Under the pieces are notes generated by a model. The model had not been told where the DNA came from and searched no databases. It saw only the letters and a list, made by a program, of their open reading frames with translations. From assembly GCA_030248215.1 (NCBI GenBank), contig JASANG010001603.1:1-64000 (forward strand): a stretch of DNA of 64,000 nt, in the 5' to 3' direction. Origin of the DNA: Enoplolaimus lenunculus (taxonomy: Eukaryota > Nematoda > Enoplea > Enoplida > Thoracostomopsidae). Positions 11,356 to 21,774 of the stretch are shown here, in pieces; positions within the stretch are counted from its first letter, which is position 1, and each line of letters begins with the position of its first letter. Position numbers and translations under genes: made by a program.

Positions 11356-11628
11356 GCCCTATTCACAAGTGCAAGTTTCTGCTGCGATAACTTGCAGCTG
11401 CAAATTGCACGCAGAATTTGCATTTTTTCATCAGCCAATGAGAAAACAGCTGCATTAAATTCAGTCAAATGGCATGATTGTTCGCACATGTGAACTAAAT
11501 TTCAAGCTATGATTTTTAATGAATTGTTTCCAGCTGCAAGTTTTTCGAACGCGATTTTGGAAAAAACTTGCAAGTATAAGTTGTAGCTGCAAGTTCTCGC
11601 AGCAAAAACTTGCACGTGTGAATGGGGC
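11356..11628. mobile_element. MITE with GCAAGTTT ends, TTAAA-flanked
   Basis: The terminal repeats GCCCTATTCACAAGTGCAAG and CTTGCACGTGTGAATGGGGC are inverted copies, flanked on both sides by TTAAA (11351-11355, 11629-11633). A TTAA-type target suggests the piggyBac group; this is inference. An open frame on either strand is a product of the inverted structure. Confidence 0.7.
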
Positions 11629-11929
11629 TTAAATCTGTTAATACCGTAAATACGCTTGTTTGAATACACATATATACTGTAAACATCAAACTGTGTTTCG
11701 TTTGAGTACCAATTAGCCATGGACTAATTCAAGTAATCGGATTCAAATTTTGTTCCACAAAAACGTACCCAACGCACGTTAAGTTTAACCAGTGATTTAC
11801 CTTTAGATTGAAAGTTGGGCACCGGGAAAATGACTTAAATTGGTCGAGGGAGAAAATGAAATCTTCAACGAAGGTTAAAATTAAGGCACTGCTATTCAGA
11901 ATCATGAACATTCTACATCAAACAGAATC

Positions 11930-12131
11930 CAGATCGACTCTGTCCGAAATACGCTTTTCCTGACAACACAAACTGAGTCAAATTCGATTCCGCCCGAGTC
12001 AAATTCGACTCATTGAGCGAATCAGTGAATTGAACTTGACTCAGGCGGAGTCGAATTTTGACTCAGTTTGTGTGGTCAGGAAAATCCTCTTTCGGAGACA
12101 GTCAATTTAACTCACCATTTTTTGCAGAGTA
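11930..12131. mobile_element. MITE, family S
   Basis: Inverted GAGTCAAATTCGACTC modules and the right end CTCACCATTTTTTGCAG match the family-S copies at 14451 and 17540; the left end has drifted. Confidence 0.7.
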
Positions 12132-12428
12132 GAGAACATTTTCAAGAAATCTGTTTTTGAGCTGGTTCAAAAATTACAAAACCAGTCAACAAAATGTTGG
12201 TTTTAACATATTCACCTTTAACCAATAATACACAACGGTTTATGGAATAAGGCATAAGTATATACGGCCCTGAAGACCCGGTAAAGAACAATACTAACTA
12301 GACACAATTATAAATGTTAAAGCCGACTACCGTAAAAGAGCAAATGAATCAAAAATGACAAGATTGTCTAAAGTTTACCTACAACATATTTAAAATTTTA
12401 AAGAATGTTGTGTGTTTATTATGCCTTT

Positions 12429-12620
12429 GGCCAATGTAAAGAACGGGGTGGAACAGTATTATAAGCATATTGGTAAGCCTAAGCATAAATCTAAGCCAAA
12501 GCCTAAGCGTAAGTATGATCATATTCCTATGCCTAAGCCAGGCAAAAAATGGTCCAAACCCTAAGCTTATTCTATTTTAGTCGCACAAAAAACATTCCGC
12601 CCCTGATCTTTACATGGGCT
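12429..12620. mobile_element. hAT-like MITE with CCTAAG hexamers (family H)
   Basis: The exact duplication ATGCCTTT (12421-12428, 12621-12628) brackets ends GGCCAATGTAAAGAACGGGG and CCCCTGATCTTTACATGGGC. Confidence 0.85.
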
Positions 12621-13560
12621 ATGCCTTTTGTCACCTAAACCACAAAAACATTTAAGACCGTATATTACTTTTAAGAATATTATATCTGGACTGTGAACCA
12701 GTAGCCAAGGAGGAAACGTAGTCACTCCTACTTTAGCTGGTTTAATTTTATCAAGAGTGAATGATGCATACTTCAACAACAGTATGCAACTGGGTACATT
12801 CTGTGTAGAGAATATGTACACGGTACGCTTTCCGTTTTCGCATCACCCGTTCATATACAGGGGTACAACATGTGCGAACCATCAAATTATATGTATCCGG
12901 CATCAAAAATTGCTCCGCTTATACTTAAATTTAGAGTTTTATTGGAATGACCTACATACGTATTTTGGACAACTTTCCAGCATTAGTTTGATTACAATAT
13001 CTTCTTCGAACACAGACGTGATTATTCTGTGAAAAGAAAACTTGCATGCAGATTGTTGTGCATTCGCTAACATATGCCTTTAAACTTGCCTAATGCTGAA
13101 GTATTAAAATCACGTTGTACTCGCCTTACATTATATAACAAGTTACCTTTTTCGTAAGGGCGGATGCAGAGTGTAAATTTTTTCATAGTTAAAATCAACC
13201 TTACAATGCAAATTCATGTTCCGATTGTATATATACATACGTATGCGTATGCATCTGCGTGTGACTTGTGAATGTTTTATATGCGTAAAAATATGTATGT
13301 ACGTGTGCCAAAACTTAACATTTTCCACTTGTGCATCCCCCCAACAGGAATTCCTGGATCCGCCACTGATTTTTTGTAAGTACAGCTTCATTGTATTTTT
13401 GAGCTCGTTATGCTTACAAGAATCAAGTTAACTTTACGTTCCCATGCCGACAGTCTCAATATTTGTCACTATATTGCTATATTCGAACAATTGTAATATG
13501 TATCCTTCAAATAATTATATATTTCTCATTCGAAATGAGTTCCTGCCTTGTGTAAACGGA
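12621..13560. other. Repeat fragments, no gene seen
   Basis: A family-M module (GTACACGGTACGCTTTCCG) lies near 12800-12850. A TTGCATGCAGATTGTTGTGC module, shared with 29880 and the TTC39C introns, lies near 13040-13060. A GGCGGATGCAG...GATCCGCCACTG MITE fragment spans about 13157-13368. Nothing coding is evident. Confidence 0.45.
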
Positions 13561-14172
13561 TACTAAAAATATCGGAAACCGAAACAGAAACAGAAAAGGG
13601 ATATTGAAGTATGAACGTTTCAAAAATGTTTTATTTTTGTAACAACGCAATTGTAGGCGTAGATTTAATAAAAATATTGCGAATGCATCAAATTTTGAAC
13701 ATTTTGCATAAATTTGGCAACTTTTATTTTATTTCAAACAATTGTAGCATATCTGTAACGAAAAATTGCGAGATTTATACGTGATTTATAACTTATTTTG
13801 AACGTACAAATAACAATATTTCCGTTATTTTTATAACAGAAAAGGAAACAAACACCGATTGTTACCGCAAACGGATATAATAACAAAATTTCCGTTATTT
13901 CTATAACAGAAACGGAAACAGACACCGATTTTTCCCGGAAACGGATATCATAACAAAATTTTCATTATTTCTATAACACAAATGAACACAGACACCGATT
14001 TTTACCGGAAACGGATATAATAACAAAATTACCGTTATTTCTATAACAGAAACGGAAACAGACACCGATTTTTACCGGAAACGGATATAATAACAAAATT
14101 ACCGTTATTTCTATAACAGAAACGGAAACAGACACCGATTTTACCGGAATCGGATATCCGGTTCTGGTTACG
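13560..14172. repeat. 70-bp CCGG tandem satellite in a MITE-like unit
   Basis: About four and a half copies of a 70-bp unit (GACACCGATTTTTACCGG ... CCGTTATTTCTATAACAG) run from roughly 13838 to 14165, with degenerate units to the left. The array ends in CCGGATATCCGGTTCTGG. Single units recur at 22880-22990, 33165-33250 and 62240-62335. Confidence 0.8.
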
Positions 14173-14450
14173 CCTCTGCAATGCGTTAGTATGTAACTCA
14201 TATGTCTAAATTGTCATTCAGGCTCAACTTTAAAGCCCCAAAATTACAGAGGCGAATTTGCCAAAAAAATATTATTTTCGCAAGACTGAATCTGGTTGTC
14301 AATAAAGAACAAAAACTTATTCATAATTAATTAAAAACATTCGAATATTAATGATAATTAATGAAAACGCCGTTTTGTAGAATAGCATCGATCCGTGAAA
14401 TAATTAAGTAGACAAATCAGATTTAGCCTCATCTTCAAATATTTACTGTA

Positions 14451-14661
14451 CACTGCAAAAAACTGTGAGTCAAATTGACTCCTTCCGAAATAGGTCTACG
14501 GGACTACACAAATTGAGTCAAAATTTGACTCCACCAGAGTCACCTTCAAACTCACTGAGTCGCACATTTGACTCTGGCGGAGTCAAATTTTGACTAAATT
14601 TGTGCAGTCCTGTAGAATCTATTTCGGAGTGAGTCAATTTGACTCACCATTTTTTGCAGTG
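14451..14661. mobile_element. MITE, family S, intact
   Basis: The ends CACTGCAAAAAACTGTGAG and CTCACCATTTTTTGCAGTG are flanked by TA on both sides (14449-14450, 14662-14663), with inverted GAGTCAAATTTGACTC modules inside. Confidence 0.85.
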
Positions 14662-14855
14662 TATTATTAAAAAATCAGAGTATAAAAAATCATTAATTGT
14701 TTTTATCTGTGGTCAGAGCCGTAGCCACGATTATTCTTTAAGAGGCATTTCAAAAAGCGTATTTATACAAATGACAAAAAGTGAAAAAATATATCATACA
14801 CTTCAGTGAAAATGTTTCAAACTTAGCTTAATACACCACCACATAAAGCAATTGG

Positions 14856-15301
14856 CTGTAGCGACCCGATTGATAGGGCGGTTATAAGAGGGGGTCCACA
14901 TTTTGCGTCCGAATTAATAGGATTCTGTATCCCTAATAAGGGTCCGTAAGCGAATACAGTCCCTAAACTTTATTAGAGTTCAAAAATGGCAATTATCCCT
15001 AATTGTAGCTCATAAACAACGCCAGGACCAAACAAAGATGAGTTCAAAACTTTAAAGCATACTTAAGTTTTCTTGAAAATAATATTCCAAAATATAACCT
15101 TGTATTATCGCTCAAGCTATTGACACAACGCAAACAAACATTTAATTCAACGGATAGTTGCAGTATCGGATATATATCAGTAACGAAGGATGGCGGACGG
15201 CGGGTTGAAAACAAATAACAGTCCGTAACCGAATAACAAGCGGTTACCGTCTGGAGAGGCCAAATAAATATCAGTCCTCACTCTTATTCGGGTCACTGCA
15301 G
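14856..15301. mobile_element. MITE, family T (CTGTAGTGACCCG)
   Basis: The ends CTGTAGCGACCCGATTGATA and TTATTCGGGTCACTGCAG are inverted. The body matches the copies at 17414, 23029, 47846 and 61761. The family is TA-flanked where intact, which suggests Tc1/mariner. Confidence 0.8.
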
Positions 15302-15430
15302 TATGCGATAAATATATAACCGAAGTAAGCAAAACGACGAACGCAATTTCATACTAAATTATAACCAGACCCGAATGATCACCCGTGGAATTGGCGGTGC
15401 ATCTATCGTGTGACGTCAAACTGCCCTTAC

Positions 15431-15547
15431 CATGGTCATAATATTCAAATGACGTTGTAGCTTTCCGCTCTGCCCATAGCGGTTTTGATTTGCGTTTCGT
15501 TTTGAATGTCACCGAAAAATCTTCGACGGCATCTTTTGTAAACTGAC
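15431..15547 (-). CDS. WGR-like exon, PARP-family candidate
   Basis: A strong acceptor (TTTAAATTTTAG) and donor (G|GTAAGG) on the minus strand bound a 117-nt exon, phase 2 in and phase 1 out, open in one frame only. It encodes QFTKDAVEDFSVTFKTK, six more residues, then WAERKATTSFEYYDH. The pattern G-Q-F-x4-A-x3-F-x3-F-x-x-K, then W-x-x-R and Y-D, matches the second half of a WGR domain as in PARP2 and PARP3 (F..A...F...F..KT.N.W..R). The WGR core itself and the catalytic exons are not visible, so the assignment rests on this one exon. The splice-bounded exon is more certain than its family. Confidence 0.5.
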
Positions 15548-16672
15548 CTAAAATTTAAAAAAAATGGATTAAAAGAATTGTCAAACATTTTATTAAAAAT
15601 ATTAATTCCTTAAAAGAAGGCAAAAGGTTCAAGGGGTCCCAGTGATTTTGAAAAATGTATTTCAGAAAGTAAATATTGCGCTTTAAGTTGAGAAAAATTG
15701 ATTTCCACGCAAATTAGGTATTTATTTATCTTTCGGACCCCAACGACGTCCCACGGGAGGCTTTGAGAAGCCGATCCAACCCCCAATTGGGCTGGTGTAC
15801 CCTCAAACAGACTCGGTCTGAAATTAAACGATATTGAATTACAATTGTACAGGCCTGAAAAATTATTCGGTAACCCCCAAATATAAATTTCTGCGAATGC
15901 CTCTGGCCATCCTATCGTCATAATAATGTCGGGTTTATGCTCACGCGTCAAAAAAAAATTCATAAATATGGAAAACTGAACAAAACTGCCTCAAAATTTA
16001 TTATTTATATAAAATCAGGCACGAAATGCAATATTAGCAACAATTATTGCTTTAAAACATATATTAATGTTCACTGAACATAAAATTACCAGTCAACACA
16101 GTTGCACGAAATTGTAACTATAATAAAACGTACAGGACTGTTGGTATATTGAATCTTTAACACGATTGCTCCTATAAGCAATTGACGAGGAGAGGCGGGC
16201 TCGAAAATGCTATGAAACGCAAAAATTGTAAGGTAAGGATCTTATCATTTCATTTACTAAAAATTTTTTAAGAAAAAATGCATTTTTTACAAAAAAAATT
16301 TCTCCATTTTATCACAGCAAATATTCTGACGAATTGTAATTTTAAGCGATATGTAGAAATATAGACCCTACGCAGGGACGCTATCCGTTTACGGACTCTT
16401 ATTAGAGATACGAACTTCTACTGATTGGGATTCAAAATGGAGATTTCCGTCTTATTACCCCTGTTATTCGGGTTATACTACAGTAATAGTTAATTAACAT
16501 AAATGTAATGACAGACTTGTTTTTACTTCTGCACTAGAACGCTGCCTTCCGTATATGAATTATTCCAGCTTCAATAGATTGAACTATACTTCAATCTTGC
16601 TTTAGCTACATGAAATTTTCAAAGCATCAAATCTTTGAAATGTGATAAGAAAATGGTCGTTCAGATTCCTAC
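15548..16672. other. Intron-like interval
   Basis: The interval lies between the WGR-like exon and an upstream candidate exon. It contains a 15610-15963 open stretch without recognised domains, a GTAAGGTAAGGATCTTATC repeat near 16226-16320, and a truncated family-T MITE end at about 16372-16483. Confidence 0.35.
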
Positions 16673-16805
16673 CATTATCCGCGTTGCCTGAAATATCGCT
16701 GACCGCCGAGTCTATTTTTGGAGTTGGTTCAATAATTGTTTGGTGCTTTTTGAATGATGACGATGCCGTGGTCCCAATATGAGCGATTGCGTGACGCCGT
16801 ATCAT
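16673..16805 (-). CDS. Candidate first coding exon
   Basis: An ATG at 16805 opens 44 codons that end at a donor (AATG|GTAGGAA) leaving one base. That phase is compatible with the WGR-like exon downstream, though an exon between them is likely. The peptide is polar (TPKIDSAVSDISGNADN) with no recognised domain. It could be the disordered N-terminus of the same gene or a chance frame. Confidence 0.3.
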
Positions 16806-16929
16806 TGTTTAATATCGGTCGCTCCAAGCCTTTTGATCTCAAAAAGCATATTATTTAACCTTTTTTACATTTTTGTTCATTAAAATTATTTTTAACAAAA
16901 ATTTAAGAATAACATTTCTTAAAACAAAA

Positions 16930-17060
16930 ACTGTATGGGTTGCGCTATAGGTTACTGTGCTGGACGCCCGCCGGAGGTCCTCCGGCTCCGGCAAGTTCCG
17001 TTGACCTCCGGCTCCGGCTCCACCATTTTTTACATCCGGTTGCACCCTGCCTCATGCCAT
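16930..17060. repeat. GC-rich CCGGAGGTC inverted repeats
   Basis: A short GC-rich block contains CGCCGGAGGTCCTCCGGC palindromes and direct TCCGGCTCCGG repeats. No coding role is seen; it is probably the core of a small transposon. Confidence 0.4.
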
Positions 17061-17212
17061 ACGTTGCTAACAAAAATATAGGCATAATTTGGTGGCATGA
17101 GATAATTTTTAATAAGCAATATTTTATTGTGTAGTTCGGCGGCGTCTGGCGATGCACGGCGAGTATAGCGCAATTATCTCTCTTGGGTTAATACCAGAAG
17201 CCATAATGCCTA

Positions 17213-17400
17213 CACTGAAAAAATGATGAGTCAAATTGACTCTCTCTAAAATAGGCTCTACGGGACTACACAAACTGAGGCAAATTCGACTCCCGCCAGA
17301 GTCAAACGTACGACTTAGTGAGTCAAATGTGACCCAGTTTGTGTAGTCCCGTAGAGCCTATTTCGGATGGAGCCAATTTGACTCACCATTTTTTACCGTG
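17213..17400. mobile_element. MITE, family S
   Basis: TA flanks (17211-17212, 17401-17402) bracket CACTGAAAAAATGATGAG and CTCACCATTTTTTACCGTG, with inverted GAGTCAA modules. It abuts the family-T element that follows. Confidence 0.85.
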
Positions 17401-17413
17401 TAAATATATAGTA

Positions 17414-18053
17414 CTGTAGTGACCCGAATAAGAGGGGGACTGATATTTATTTGGCCTCTCCAGGGGGTACCACCCTTGTTATTCGGTTACGGTCTGTTAT
17501 TTATTTTTAATCAGCCCTCCGCCACCCTCGTTAATACTGCACTGTAAAAAATGGTGAGTCAATTTGACTCTCTCCGAAACAGGCTTTTCCTGACTACACA
17601 AACTGAGTCAAAATTCGACTCTGCCAGAGTCAAATTGAGTCGAACTTGATTCTGGCGGAGTCAAATTTTGACTCAGTTTGTGTAGTCAGGAAAAGCCTCT
17701 TTCGGAGAAAGTCAATTTGACTCGCTATTTTTTGCTGTGTGATATGTGTTCGGTATTGCTACTATCCATTGAAGTAAACGTTTTTCGTCTTGCATCAAAA
17801 ACTTGAGGCGATAATGCAAGGTTATATACTTTCAAAACCTAAGTACGCTTTAAAGTTACGAACTCAACTTTATTTGGTCCTGGAGGCATTTATGCTCTAC
17901 AATTAGGGATAATTGACATTTATGCACCGTAATCAGGTTTTAGGGACTCTATCCTCTTACGGACTCTTATTAGGGATACGGACTCCTATTGACTGTTACT
18001 CAAAAGTGGGACCCCCTCTTATTATACCGCTCCTCTTATTCGGGTCACTACAG
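17414..18053. mobile_element. MITE, family T, carrying a nested family S copy
   Basis: The ends CTGTAGTGACCCGAATAAGA and TTATTCGGGTCACTACAG are flanked by TA on both sides. The body is collinear with the copy at 47846-48291 except for an insertion at 17540-17741. Confidence 0.85.
17540..17741. mobile_element. MITE, family S, nested inside family T
   Basis: CACTGTAAAAAATGGTGAG and CTCGCTATTTTTTGCTGTG bound the insert. It interrupts the family-T sequence before GATATATATCCGG, so family S was active after this T copy had landed. Confidence 0.8.
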
Positions 18054-18305
18054 TATGCGCTATATGAGAATGATTGCTAGAAGCTGATACAAGGAAAGAA
18101 TTTAGAACCCTTAAACATTGGCTGAAAAAACCAGAACCAAAAACACCACATAAAAGTGTATATGGCAACGCAGGTACAATGGATACGGTTCTGTTCGATA
18201 TACAGTTTATTGTTAGAACAGTCAAAAAACTCGTATTCAAGTGTCTTACACGCGCGACTTGGTAAATTGTTTAAAAATGAAGGCATTCCATGTTATACAT
18301 AACGC

Positions 18306-18536
18306 AGCCAATGTATAGAACAGGGGCGGAACAGTATTATAATCATATTCCTAACCCTAAAGCCTAAGCGTAGAATGAGCATATTCCTAAGCCTAAGCCT
18401 AACCTAAGCCTAAGCCTAAGCCTAAGCCTAAGCCTAAGCCTAAAGCCTAAGCCAATCAAAAAAATAATCTAAAGTTTAAGCGTACTCTATTGCAGTCCCA
18501 CAGAAAAGCTTTCCGCCCCTGATCTTTACATGGGCC
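18306..18536. mobile_element. hAT-like MITE with CCTAAG hexamers (family H)
   Basis: The ends GCCAATGTATAGAACAGGGG and CCCCTGATCTTTACATGGGC enclose about twelve consecutive CCTAAG units. No target duplication could be confirmed. Confidence 0.75.
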
Positions 18537-18629
18537 AAATCTTAGTTTTCTCATACATTTTGGCGAATTTGGCACGAGCTTGAAATCATCACAAAATTGG
18601 TAAGTTCTCCCGTTCTATCATGCGACATA

Positions 18630-18881
18630 CACTGTAAATTCTAGTGAGTTCATTTCAACTCAGACTGAGTTGAGTCACTCAGTCTGAGTTAGGACTATCA
18701 GAATTCATAATTGTGAGTTTTTATAACTCATTGTGATTTAATTAATCAACTTTGCCGGTATTATATCAGCTCAGTGTGGAAATCAACTCAACTCAGAGTG
18801 AATTAAAGTTTCCTGTTATTAACTCAGAAAAAGTTAACTTTCCGTGTGAGTTGATTACTTAACTCATTGGAATTTACAGCG
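18630..18881. mobile_element. MITE, family L
   Basis: CACTGTAAATTCTAGTGAG and TGGAATTTACAGCG are flanked by TA; inverted ACTCAGACTGAGTT units lie inside. Confidence 0.8.
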
Positions 18882-19150
18882 TATGGCTGTTTGTATACCA
18901 TGATTTCTGAAAAACCAGGTTATTAACCAACTCGTATTTGAAATATTTTTAAGCCATAATTAGCGACACTTTATGTTTTTCAATTAGCATCGAAGTTTGT
19001 GTCTATTGTCAGGCAAAAAATTCTTTTACACAACAAACAAAAAACAATTTCTGCTAATTTGCCAGAAAACCCACGGTTTGAATAAACTTCATAGTGAAAA
19101 AGGACATCGCCGTGGGCAACAGACACTGCTCGTTCTGTGAAATGTTCAAA

Positions 19151-19359
19151 GGCCCGTGTATAGAACAGGGCCGGAAAAGTAGTATAAGCATATTCCTAAG
19201 CCTAAGAGTAAGCCTAAGCCTAAGCCTAAGCCTAAGCGTATGGATGAGCCTATTACTAAGCCTAAGCCTAAGCCTAAGCAAAAAAATTAGTCTAAAGCTT
19301 AAACGGACTCTATTATGGCCCCTCCGAAAAACGATCCGGCCCTGTTCTAAGCATAAGCC
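19151..19359. mobile_element. hAT-like MITE with CCTAAG hexamers (family H)
   Basis: GGCCCGTGTATAGAACAGGG and CCGGCCCTGTTCTAAGCATA are inverted ends. The flanks TGTTCAAA and TTTTCAAG match at six of eight positions. The hexamer core has the same CGTATGGATGAGCCTATT spacer as the copy at 8265. Confidence 0.75.
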
Positions 19360-19501
19360 TTTTCAAGTATGTGTTAAGCTTTTACAGCATGCCTCATGGG
19401 AAACGCATTCAAAAACAAATTACAATTACACTCCAATATCTGGTATTTCCTGGTTTAGGTGAAATTCTACTTTGCAGAATTCTGAAAAAAATTAAATTTT
19501 T

Positions 19502-19690
19502 CGGCCTGTGTATAAGATCAGGGCCGGACCGCTTTTCCGCGAGACTGTATTAGAGTACGCATAAGTTTTAGACTATTTTTGCTTAGCCTTTGGCTTAGGT
19601 TCATAAACTTATCGCTACACTTATAGGCTTACGCTTAGGTTTCAGGCATTCTAGTTTCTGCAACGAACTCACGAGTCTCATCTTTGCATA
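19502..19690. mobile_element. Decayed family H MITE
   Basis: One end, GGCCTGTGTATAAGATCAGG, followed by degenerate TTAGGC-like repeats is visible; the other end is lost. Confidence 0.45.
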
Positions 19691-19728
19691 TTCCTGGATT
19701 CGTCACCAGGTGTAAAAAATTTGTCTCT

Positions 19729-19870
19729 GAAATGAGTTGACGCTGGTTGAGTTAATTAATTAATTCAGAATGAGAAGAATCAACTGAAAATTCTGAGTTC
19801 TGAAAGTCCTAACTCATGCTCAGTGATTCACCTCATTCTGAGTTAAAATCAACTCACTGAAATATTCCAG
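19729..19870. mobile_element. Truncated family L MITE
   Basis: Inverted ACTCATTCTGAGTT units with an end CACTGAAATATTCCAG; about half of a full element is present. Confidence 0.5.
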
Positions 19871-20154
19871 TCGCTAACTCTTCCAGTCTCCCTGTCGTCT
19901 AATGAACGGGATTGTGTTTTTATAATGCACCAAAATTTGGATTAAAAGCTAATCTCGACGTCAACGTTAAAACTGGGCTCTTTTATTCTGTCAACAGTCA
20001 AAACTCGAATGTCATATTGACATTAGCTTATAATCCACCGCTCTCAGATGTTCTTTGTCTACAAGAGTCATTGTGTTACGTAAATACTGAGGGTCATTTA
20101 TGCGAATATCATATGATATTCCAAAATTTCAACGAATATCATATATACTATCTA

Positions 20155-21480
20155 AAAACTTAAACTAAAACGATTTAAGCTCAAGCTAATCCAGCAGTAT
20201 TAAACAAACTTTCCAGATTAACTAAACTAACCGGTAGGTTTACGCTATAAACTCATTGAGCGAAGCGAAACTCCGAGCGAAGCTCGGAGTTTCGCGAAGC
20301 GTTTTATGTTTTGTACTTGGGGGTCGAAACGTGGATGTCCGTCCGTCCGTCTGTCCGTCTGTCCGTCTGTCCGTCTGTCCGTCCGAAAAGAATCTCAAGA
20401 ACGGCTGAACCGATTTTGATAAACTTTTTTTTTGTTTGAAAGCCAATAATCCTGGGGTGTTAACCTCGCATTGGGGTTTTAAAATTTGGAGCCGTTTATT
20501 AGCTACAGGCTAATTTGCATAATTAATTAAGCCTAAATTAGTACTTTCCACAATACTTCACTAATTATTACAGTTAGAAGCAATCTAATTTTAGCATTAA
20601 AAGGTTTTTGGGTGCGAGGAATCTGCGTAGACTGTTTAGGAAGCTCCAAAACCGATAGTTGAGCAGTTAGCTAATAGATAATTTGCATATTAGCAAGGTT
20701 ATAAGCCTAAACTAGGACTTTTTACAATATTTCACTAATTATTAAGGTTAAAAGCAATATAATTTCAGCACTAAAGGGTTTTTAGGTGCAAGGAATTTGA
20801 ATAAATAGTTTATAAATATATAAAATCGATAATTGAATAGTTAGCTAATAACTAATTTGCATAATAGCTTAATTGACAAGACAAAACTAGGACTTTTTAA
20901 ATTATTTCAATAATTTTTAGGGTTCACTGAAGGTTTTTGGGTGCGAGGAATCTGAATAAATTGTTTACAAACCTCCAAAACCGATAATTGAATAGTTAGC
21001 TAATAGTTAATTTGCATATTAGCTTAATTGACAGGACAAAATTAGGATTTTTTTAAATTATTCCAAAAATTATAGGGTGGCTGAAGGGTTTTTGGGTGCG
21101 AGGAATCTGAGGACATTGCTTACAAACCTCCAAAACCGATAAATGAATAGTTAGCTAATAACTAATTTGCATATTACCTTAATTGCTTACGTGTGTTCGA
21201 GCTTCGCTCAATAAATGTAGTCCCACTACGACTGGTTTAAAATGTTACATATTTTCAGTTTAAGGTAAACTTCATGAACTCTTAGATACACGGCTGCACT
21301 TGTTAATTAAACTAAAAATAAGTTTACTTAAGCTCGTGATTAACTTAAAAACACGTTAGTTGAAGTAAAATTTAATTTAAATTCTAGTTTAGTTAGTCGG
21401 TCCGGCCATTTAAGTTTTACTTAAACTAATATTCAAGTTTAGTTTCGCTATATTTTAAGCTTAAGTTTTTAAAGAGAATA
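20155..21480. mobile_element. AT-rich repeat (family A), split by a large insertion
   Basis: The outer parts (20155-20257 and 21236-21480) align with the continuous copy at 30170-30455: TCCAGATTAACTAAACTAA, then AAAATGTTACATATTTTCAG, and so on. Related copies lie at about 40310-40510 and 54770-54990. The 20258-21235 repeat lies between ACTCATT and TTTAAAATG, which are adjacent in the 30-kb copy, so that copy preserves the empty site. Confidence 0.7.
20258..21235 (+). mobile_element. Large non-autonomous repeat R1
   Basis: It starts GAGCGAAGCGAAACTCCGAG with a strong hairpin (CGAAACTCCGAGC/GCTCGGAGTTTCG). A GTCCGTCCGTCTGTCC microsatellite (20337-20385) follows, then AGAACGGCTGAACCGATTTT, then about four tandem units of 145-165 bp with the core TTTTTGGGTGCGAGGAATCT. 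The last part is GAGCTTCGCTCAATAAATG and ...CCCACTACGACTGG. No protein is encoded. A truncated inverted copy is at 26114-26918. The class is undetermined; the terminal hairpin recalls Helitrons but the CTRR end is not seen. Confidence 0.7.
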
Positions 21481-21774
21481 ATATTGAGCGGGATAGTGTA
21501 ATCTTTGGGTGCTAATCAATGAATGGAAGGTCGGACCAATACAAAATCGCTTAGAACCACAGCTTGAGGCTTGGCGCCTATCAGACTAAAATGACGACCA
21601 GTATGTAATTTCTCGAAGAAACTTATTTAAGTAGATTTTAATTCTTGCAAAAGTAATAAACTTAGTACTTGACGGCGCGTATTCGATGCAGATTTTTCAC
21701 TGGGTTAATTTTGAGATAATTAAAAAATAAGTAGTCATTATTCCCATAAATGTCAAGCTAAACGAAGTTTTTTT

